The translations under genes and the position numbers were made by a program. Below are positions 58,992-64,000 of a stretch of DNA of 64,000 bases, one piece after another. Source of the stretch: Sporosarcina luteola (GTDB lineage Bacteria > Bacillota > Bacilli > Bacillales_A > Planococcaceae); assembly GCF_023715585.1 (NCBI RefSeq), contig NZ_JAMBOK010000003.1, positions 124,001 to 188,000 on the forward strand. Direction: 5' to 3'. A model generated the notes under the pieces. That model worked only from the letters and a program-made list of their open reading frames with translations, did not search any database and had not been told where the DNA came from. Positions within the stretch are counted from its first letter, which is position 1. Each line of letters begins with the position of its first letter.

Positions 58992-59423
58992 TTGCATCCA
59001 GCTGAACTAATCGAATTGATCATAGTCGGTGGGATTTTACTTGTTATTCTATTAGTTTCTCTTGTTTTGAAAGGAAAATGGAGAAAAGTTATTCAGGGAT
59101 TGGCTATATTATTTTTGGTGTCTTTTGGTATTTTTTATTTTGTACGTCCATATTGGATTGATATGCAAATTGAAAAAAAAGTAGGTTATATTCAGATGCA
59201 TTTGGAAGAACAGTACCCTGGGGAAACTTGGGAATATAGGATAGTGCCTCATCGTGAGGACGGCTATAAACACCTGAATCCATATTATATAGGCGTAATA
59301 TTTGATACCGAACCACTAGTGGAATATAAATATTTCGCCCGTAATAAAAGTGATATTACCCAACGAGGGTGGGTTACTCCTGATTTACACAACCTAAAAC
59401 ATTTAGAAGGTTTAGGAGAGTAA
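58992..59423 (+). CDS. Membrane-anchored protein, 143 residues (array member)
   Basis: Two N-terminal helices (about 6-26 and 32-51) and an extracytoplasmic domain (about 55-143) with IEKKVGYIQMHLEEQYPGET, WEYRIVPHREDGYKHLNPYY, and VLVEYKYF-like strands (LVEYKYFARNKSDIT). This resembles the DUF3139-like small extracellular folds of Firmicutes, but the match is not certain. TTG start behind GGGGGGATTCA. Confidence 0.6.
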   Translation: MHPAELIELIIVGGILLVILLVSLVLKGKWRKVIQGLAILFLVSFGIFYFVRPYWIDMQIEKKVGYIQMHLEEQYPGETWEYRIVPHREDGYKHLNPYYIGVIFDTEPLVEYKYFARNKSDITQRGWVTPDLHNLKHLEGLGE

Positions 59424-59487
59424 TTACTGTTTATTATGAAGTTTCATCTTCTCTTATTGATTTGATTATTAATCTTCCTTATGATCT

Positions 59488-59517
59488 TCAACTTACGGGT
59501 GCTTTAGCTCAATAAGG
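59488..59517 (+). repeat. Array hairpin type ii
   Basis: TTCAACTTACGGGTGCTTTA then GCTCAATAAG. It is the last plus-strand copy before the array ends. Confidence 0.75.
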
Positions 59518-59634
59518 AAAGTAAAATATTTCGCAAATAAACGCTCAGATTTGAGCGTTTACTTGTTTTTTATATAGCTATTTCACTGTTGAAATAAATG
59601 CTGATTAACCTGTTAGGTACGTTGTTAATTGCAC

Positions 59635-59661
59635 TTTTCTCCCCATCAACCGAACCCGTTA
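59635..59661 (+). repeat. Dispersed element, family 2, copy 3 (right half only)
   Basis: TTTTCTCCCCATCAACCGAA then CCCGTTA, the same as in the copy at 12088; the hairpin half is missing. Confidence 0.65.
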
Positions 59662-59709
59662 CTAATTTAGGTGGTCTTCTTTATGATCAAACTTGTGAAA
59701 TCGAGCCCG

Positions 59710-60216
59710 TTAATTAAATAACTCGTCTACTTTATTTTCATCATCCGAGTGTTTTTGTATGAACGTTTTTACTTCATCCTCACTTTGCATTCCTGTAAAA
59801 TCTTCTCCATACCAATTTTTTAGTTTATCTTTAGTAATTGTGTATTCTTCATTCTCAAAATTAAACATGATCCAATCTGCATTCTGAAGTAAGGTGAATA
59901 AAAATGTAGCATTATAAATAACAATATCTTTATAATCCTGTTCCGATTCTTCATAGCTGTAATTCAAAATGATGCCATACGGCTCCTCATCTGTTTTCAG
60001 TTCGAATCCTTTAAATCGCTCTGCATTCTTTAATCGACTTACAATATTCCCTACTGCACTGTTATCCCCAACATAAGCATCCTTATATTTGAATAAATCC
60101 CCAACATAACCGAATTTAATGTCAAGAGGTTCTCCGTCCCTGCTTTTTGAATCACACCCACTCACAATCAGAGCTACCAACAGTAAAAGTGATGAAAGTT
60201 TACGTATTTTTTTCAT
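59710..60216 (-). CDS. Lipoprotein with DUF4825 domain
   Basis: 168 residues. Lipobox VSGC (Cys21). The mature domain carries the DUF4825 pattern: KFGYVGDLFKYKDAYVGDNS, AVGNIVSRLKNAERFKGFEL and KTDEEPYGIILNYSYEE. The domain is found in Firmicute lipoproteins and in anti-sigma or MecR-like contexts; its activity is unknown. ATG 60216 lies 6 nt behind GGGAGGATGC, better than ATG 60222. It is the only minus-strand gene at this end of the array. Confidence 0.8.
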   Translation of the reverse strand: MKKIRKLSSLLLLVALIVSGCDSKSRDGEPLDIKFGYVGDLFKYKDAYVGDNSAVGNIVSRLKNAERFKGFELKTDEEPYGIILNYSYEESEQDYKDIVIYNATFLFTLLQNADWIMFNFENEEYTITKDKLKNWYGEDFTGMQSEDEVKTFIQKHSDDENKVDELFN

Positions 60217-60242
60217 AAGCATCCTCCCAAGAATGAATTACC

Positions 60243-60284
60243 TATTCAACTAAAGGATGCATTTGTTGAATAAGGCGGCTTCTT
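60243..60284 (+). repeat. Array hairpin type ii (outermost copy)
   Basis: TTCAACTAAAGGATGCATTT then GTTGAATAAGGCGGCTTCTT; arms TTCAACTAA and TTTGTTGAA. It lies in the promoter region of the minus-strand DUF4825 gene. Confidence 0.65.
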
Positions 60285-60576
60285 AAAACTCTATTTTAGC
60301 ACAGTATCCCTTGCGCTCTTCAATATTTTCAATTACTTCAGAATTATATTCAAGGATCCATTCCACCTACCAATTAACACGTATAGTAGCTGTGTAAGGA
60401 GCAGAGACACATAAATTTAGGTACTGTTGTTGATTGGCTTAACAATTGTGGTGAGATTTACTTGAACATTGATACATCAATAAAAAAGGAGACACAATTC
60501 ATATGCGAATTGCGTCCCCGAATGCATGTTTTCCCCCTCAACGAACCCGTAACGCTTTCTGACTGGCTTCTTTTAT
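60285..60576. repeat. Intergenic region with family 2, copy 4
   Basis: Most of it has no signal. At 60488-60553 is a family 2 element: hairpin GGAGACACAATTCATATGCG with ATTGCGTCCCC, then AATGCATGTTTTCCCCCTCA and ACGAACCCGTAAC. Confidence 0.65.
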
Positions 60577-60981
60577 TCACCAACCTAGCGCCATCCGCAA
60601 CGTGCAGCAGCTGTTTTGGGCGTCGCTGTTCGAGAAGTCGATCCGGATGCCGGAGGGTGTGTAGGATAGAGTGTATTTGATGGTTACACCTGTCGAGCGG
60701 ACGAGCCGCTCAACTTCTTTTTGGTCCGAACGTTGTGCTGCGTCCATGAGCCGGCGGGCGAAATCATCTGAAGCTGTCAGCGTACCGATGAATAGATTCG
60801 CTTCATTCATCACTTGCTTGAATCGTTTGGCCGATTCGTTTAATTTCCGCGTATTTACCGGAGGAAAGGGGCTTCTTCCGTCTTGCGGTGCCGGAGTGGG
60901 CATCGCCATATATCCTGGGTGGACCGGCATGAAAGCTTGTTGCCGGGAATTGAATCCATAAGGAAAAGAGGAATAATACAT
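60577..60981 (-). CDS. Hypothetical protein, 134 residues, possibly spore-associated
   Basis: An N-terminal Tyr/Pro/Gly-rich stretch (YYSSFPYGF..., PVHPGYMAMPTPAPQDGRSP) precedes a helical section (ESAKRFKQVMNEANLFIGTL) and a conserved-looking beta end (VERLVRSTGVTIKYTLSYTP, SGIRIDFSN, CCTLRMALGW). The low-complexity start and compact tail recall small Bacillus spore or coat proteins, but I cannot name the family. ATG 60981 lies 6 nt behind GCGGAGG. Confidence 0.6.
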   Translation of the reverse strand: MYYSSFPYGFNSRQQAFMPVHPGYMAMPTPAPQDGRSPFPPVNTRKLNESAKRFKQVMNEANLFIGTLTASDDFARRLMDAAQRSDQKEVERLVRSTGVTIKYTLSYTPSGIRIDFSNSDAQNSCCTLRMALGW

Positions 60982-61046
60982 AGGCAACCTCCGCATTTCT
61001 TCGATGCCTCAGTATATGTCCATTGCGTGGGACTCGTGTTTTTCCG

Positions 61047-62246
61047 TTACGCCCCGATCGTTCGGATCAGCTTATCCATATCCTCTTTAAATAATATCTT
61101 CGGCACCGGGTAAAGTGGATTCGCTTCTTGTACCGCGCGCTCTGCCATGAGCGGGATGTCGCTGTCGATAATGCATTCCACATTCACAGGAATTTCCATC
61201 TTTCCATTCAAATCCTTGATTGCCTGAATGAATTTCAGTGCCTTCTCGCTGGTGGAGTCGGAAGATGCGCAAACACCGGCTGCATCCGCCAACTCTGCCA
61301 AAGGTTCGTAGACAGTTTCCCCGTAATAGTCGAGGACATAAGGCAGGATGACGGCATTGGCGAGTCCGTGCGGCATATTGTAAAACCCGCTCAGCGTATG
61401 GGCGATGGCATGGACATTGCCGACATAGGCGCGAGTGAACGCCATTCCTGCGAGATAGGCGGCTTTTTGCATATTCGTCCGTGCAGCTATATTTAACCCA
61501 TTGGAATAAGCTTCGTAAAGATTTTCAAAAATGAGCTTCACAGCATCCGTGCTCCATTGTCTTGTCTGCTTCGTATTGCTTTTGCCGATATACGCTTCGA
61601 CTGCATGCGTCAAAGCATCCATTCCGGTTGTGGACGTGATATGCTTCGGAAGTTTCACGGTGAGCAACGGATCCAGCACTGCGAAATGCGGAATGAGTGC
61701 GGTGTCCATGAGTGCATATTTCTCATGCGTTTCACTGTTGGAAACGACGCAGGCGAGTGTTGCTTCACTGCCGGTCCCAGCCGTCGTAGGCACTACGAAT
61801 AGTGGCGGCATTTTTTTAATCACCTTCAAAATGCCTTTCATTTGGGGAATGGTTTTGTTTGGCCTCGCCAAGCGTGCACCGACCCCTTTCGCACAATCAA
61901 TCGGCGATCCGCCGCCGAATGCGACAAGGCCTTCGCAATCGTTCGTTTTATAGAGTTGCAGCGCGTCCTCGATATTATCGATCGTCGGATTCGGGACAGT
62001 TTTGTCGTACATGACAAACTTAATTCCTTCCTTCCGCAAACCTTCAAGGAAATCATCCATTAACCCTGTCGCCACAATCCCTGTATCACTCACAATCAAA
62101 ACCGTTTTAATGCCTTCTCGTTTAATCAACCTCGGAAGCTCTGCTAAACTATTTTCCCCTTCGAGTAGCTGGGGTTCCCGCCATGGCAGAAAAAGAGTAG
62201 ACACTTTCATCACACGCTGAAAGCTGCGGCAATACAATTTGTACAT
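61047..62246 (-). CDS. Iron-containing (group III) alcohol dehydrogenase
   Basis: 399 residues. NAD-binding GGGSPIDCAKGVG (near 111-123) and PTTAGTGSEAT (near 152-162); metal ligands in GMDALTHAVEAY (Asp and His near 208-214), NVHAIAHTLSGFYNMPHGLA (two His near 275-290). Length fits the family, which includes butanol dehydrogenases, 1,3-propanediol dehydrogenase and lactaldehyde reductase; substrate is not predictable. ATG 62246 follows AAAGGATGG. Monocistronic. Confidence 0.9.
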   Translation of the reverse strand: MYKLYCRSFQRVMKVSTLFLPWREPQLLEGENSLAELPRLIKREGIKTVLIVSDTGIVATGLMDDFLEGLRKEGIKFVMYDKTVPNPTIDNIEDALQLYKTNDCEGLVAFGGGSPIDCAKGVGARLARPNKTIPQMKGILKVIKKMPPLFVVPTTAGTGSEATLACVVSNSETHEKYALMDTALIPHFAVLDPLLTVKLPKHITSTTGMDALTHAVEAYIGKSNTKQTRQWSTDAVKLIFENLYEAYSNGLNIAARTNMQKAAYLAGMAFTRAYVGNVHAIAHTLSGFYNMPHGLANAVILPYVLDYYGETVYEPLAELADAAGVCASSDSTSEKALKFIQAIKDLNGKMEIPVNVECIIDSDIPLMAERAVQEANPLYPVPKILFKEDMDKLIRTIGA

Positions 62247-62347
62247 GCAAATTCACCATCCTTTGAGTAGATGTAACATTCTAACTATTGTACCTTGAAA
62301 TGGCAGTGAATTGCTATAACCCTTTATAAGATTTAACGGCTTAGAAG

Positions 62348-62455
62348 TTATCGATCATTTCCCAAGAGTTATCGTTCAGTTGCAGTCAGTTATCGTTCAT
62401 TTCCAAGTTTTATCGATCATTTCCTGAGTTATATTGTCATTTTGTTACCTTAGAC
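62348..62455. repeat. 21-bp phased repeat array, locus 2
   Basis: Five units related to TTATCGATCATTTCCCGAGT. TCG positions are 62351, 62372, 62393 and 62413, and TTG is at 62434 (steps 21, 21, 20, 21). It ends in GTCATTTTGTTAC then TTAGACCTA, the same end as locus 1 at 32736-32880, 30 kb away. Confidence 0.78.
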
Positions 62456-62556
62456 CTATCCAATAACAAAGCGATTTCCAAAATATTGCTAGAAATAAAG
62501 AGACAAAGCTGACGCATATAGTGAAGTTGAGAAACAAACGCCATTGGAGGGATCAT

Positions 62557-63006
62557 ATGCCGAAAAAACTGTATTTCTTTTTGTTGCCCCTAGTATGCCT
62601 AGTAGCCGCTTGTTCCTACGATAGTGAAAAAGCCGTCAAAAACGGGGATGTCATCAATATGAACGGACCCATTTTCAACTTTGACCGATTCCAACATTTC
62701 TTGGAAAGTGTCGAAGAGGATGAAGTGGCCTCCGTACGGATCACCAACTACACACTCGAAGGAAACCCGACATTGTACAATTTATCTTTCGATGGAGCTG
62801 AATTCGATTTGGAAATCGATCAATCGAAAAATAAGGAGCGAGGGGACAATCCTCGGAAAATGAGCATGTCCTGCACGGAACTGGTGGAAGATGAAGGACA
62901 GCAATTGTTCATTTATACGTTGGAGGGGTGCCAGCAAGGGACCTCTGCCGATCGTTTTCTTCTATTAAATATCTTGAAGGAGCAAATAGAAGACCATGAG
63001 CATTAA
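62557..63006 (+). CDS. Lipoprotein with DUF4362 domain
   Basis: 149 residues. Lipobox VAAC (Cys19). The mature domain matches DUF4362: KAVKNGDVINMNGPIFNFDR, FQHFLESVEEDEVASVRITN, YTLEGNPTLYNLSFDGAEFD. DUF4362 lipoproteins are common in Bacillus with unknown function. ATG 62557 follows TTGGAGGGATC. Confidence 0.82.
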   Translation: MPKKLYFFLLPLVCLVAACSYDSEKAVKNGDVINMNGPIFNFDRFQHFLESVEEDEVASVRITNYTLEGNPTLYNLSFDGAEFDLEIDQSKNKERGDNPRKMSMSCTELVEDEGQQLFIYTLEGCQQGTSADRFLLLNILKEQIEDHEH

Positions 63007-63179
63007 TGGAATCTTGGGTAGTTGATCTTCGCGATATTCCACTCCCGGACAACCACTATGGCTGATTAAAATCCTACTCCTTTCAAATAACGTTTATGCT
63101 TTTTATTCACAACACATGGACGGATGGCTCTATTTGTGACAGAATATTAAGATGATAATTAAAGTCTGGGGGAGTTTAC

Positions 63180-63680
63180 ATGCGGCTTGAGAAACCGTCC
63201 TTGAAATGGAAAGCAGAACATATTGCATATATGAATGAGTGGGATGATGCCCGAATGACGCCTAGCAGTTTTCATTTGCAAGCGGACATTCCTTATGAAG
63301 TATATTTGGAAGAGATGGCGGCAAAGGAAGCGGGGCTCGACAACCGGATGCTGAATACAAATTATTTTCTTATCGATGACAGCGGACGGCTCGTAGGAAT
63401 GGTCAATATCCGACATGGCTTGAATGATGCTTTACGCCAAATCGGCGGACACATCGGCTACGGGATCCGCCCTTCGGAACGGCGGAAAGGGTATGCGACC
63501 TATTTGCTGTCTGAGGCATTGAAGAAAACGGATCAGCTGGGCATCCATTCTGTGCTTGTCACATGCAATGAAGATAATGTCGGTTCAGCTGCAGTCATTA
63601 TCAAAAATGGCGGAATAGAGGACGAGAGCTTCACGGAAGCGCATGGCAATGTCGTTCGTAGGTTTTGGATTGAACGGTGA
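63180..63680 (+). CDS. GNAT family N-acetyltransferase
   Basis: 166 residues. Acetyl-CoA loop of the GNAT fold: IGGHIGYGIRPSERRKGYAT (near 88-107; R-x-x-G-x-A), then YLLSEALKKTDQLGIHSVLV and TCNEDNVGSAAVIIKNGGIE (near 122-141), typical of the RimJ/RimL or ElaA-like acetyltransferases. Substrate unknown. The ATG lies at normal distance from GGGGGAG. Confidence 0.85.
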   Translation: MRLEKPSLKWKAEHIAYMNEWDDARMTPSSFHLQADIPYEVYLEEMAAKEAGLDNRMLNTNYFLIDDSGRLVGMVNIRHGLNDALRQIGGHIGYGIRPSERRKGYATYLLSEALKKTDQLGIHSVLVTCNEDNVGSAAVIIKNGGIEDESFTEAHGNVVRRFWIER

Positions 63681-63754
63681 TCCTGAATAGCTACGTTTCT
63701 TTCAACTGTTTATGTATAATGGAAGAATGAAACAATCTGATTGGAGGAAATGTG

Positions 63755-64000
63755 ATGACTACCACTCAAACGATGTCGATTCACCGTGCTCTATCTGAAT
63801 TGAAAACATTGAATGACCGTATTCCAAAAGTGATTCAAGAGGCGGATTTCATTGCCACCGACCGGAAATCTGCACAAAAAATCAATGGCCTATCTATAGA
63901 AGACTATGAAAAGACGGTCCAAGCCGGATTCGATAAGGCGGTATCGTTAATTGAACGGCGCAATCGACTGAAAGACGCAATTGTACAATCGAATGCAATT
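63755..64000 (+). CDS. Hypothetical coiled-coil protein, 3' end outside the window
   Basis: 82 codons are visible. TTTQTMSIHRALSELKTLND, RIPKVIQEADFIATDRKSAQ and VSLIERRNRLKDAIVQSNA suggest a helical, partly coiled-coil cytoplasmic protein. GGAGG lies 7 nt before the ATG. I recognise no family from this part. Confidence 0.6.
   Translation, partial: MTTTQTMSIHRALSELKTLNDRIPKVIQEADFIATDRKSAQKINGLSIEDYEKTVQAGFDKAVSLIERRNRLKDAIVQSNAI

Noticed and set aside
52293..59423. Classical integron
   Set aside because: No integrase, attI or full-length attC sites in the window; the hairpins are about 30 bp and only partly match the core rules. Kept as a cassette-like hypothesis only.
1..64000. tRNA, rRNA or common riboswitches
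   Set aside because: No cloverleaf with CCA-type end, no rRNA-like tracts and no recognisable riboswitch core were found by eye; a covariance-model scan would be the decisive test.

Overview
The window looks like a chromosomal stretch from a mesophilic, spore-forming member of the Bacillales, most likely Planococcaceae (Sporosarcina-like). The reasons are moderate GC, strong AGGAGG-type ribosome sites, many GTG/TTG starts, Bacillus-type families (DUF1456, DUF4352, DUF4362, DUF4825, DUF6366, RsbR, AmhX-like, YheC/D ATP-grasp, LysM-GH18 spore hydrolase, UvsE) and no outer-membrane functions. The genus is inference. I see no rRNA, tRNA, CRISPR array, phage module or intact transposase.

Layout. 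0-7.2 kb: HNH remnant, AbgT-type transporter, DUF1456 protein, lipoprotein, NUDIX hydrolase and a divergent pair of RsbR stressosome proteins. 7.3-8.8 kb: fatty-acid-hydroxylase-like gene plus a proteobacterial-style FadR, with a FadR-like operator in front. 8.8-13.6 kb: cell-surface 5'-nucleotidase, a lipoprotein, UspA and a CBS protein. 13.7-18.5 kb (minus): D-cysteine desulfhydrase, DapF, dicarboxylate-type symporter and GltS. 18.8-30.4 kb: a coherent catabolic regulon with a BCCT transporter (frameshifted), GntR/FCD regulator, luciferase-like monooxygenase, AA_synth protein, alpha/beta hydrolase, two aldehyde dehydrogenases, YciI protein, isochorismatase-type hydrolase, NCS1 permease and flavin reductase. 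It is tied together by four copies of one palindromic operator. Its parts fit oxidative opening of an N-heterocycle or pyridinium betaine, followed by deformylation/deamidation and semialdehyde oxidation.

30.5-43 kb: chemoreceptor, zinc-ribbon protein, Pcm, a second BCCT transporter, APH-like kinase, YheC/D spore protein, a complete 2-aminoethylphosphonate biosynthesis operon (PEP mutase, phosphonopyruvate decarboxylase, AEP transaminase) and a LysM-GH18 hydrolase. 43-50 kb: UvsE, then an N-acyl-amino-acid salvage locus (racemase-like enolase, AmhX-like amidohydrolase, RpiR regulator and YfcC permease, with a perfect 16-bp inverted repeat between the divergent genes), cold-shock protein and a stand-alone SET-domain protein.

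50.4-60.3 kb: an accessory array of small lipoproteins and membrane proteins. Almost all of those from 52.3 to 59.4 kb point the same way, and they are separated by recurring hairpins of two related types; several upstream stop codons lie inside the hairpin. This resembles a cassette array and is, with the catabolic regulon, the most unusual part of the window. 60.5-64 kb: small protein, iron-type alcohol dehydrogenase, DUF4362 lipoprotein, GNAT acetyltransferase and a gene cut by the window end.

The intergenic regions also carry three dispersed repeat families: a ~147-bp giant palindrome (six copies or derivatives), a GGGGACACAATTC/CCATCAACCGAACCCG element (four copies or parts), and two arrays of 21-bp phased repeats.
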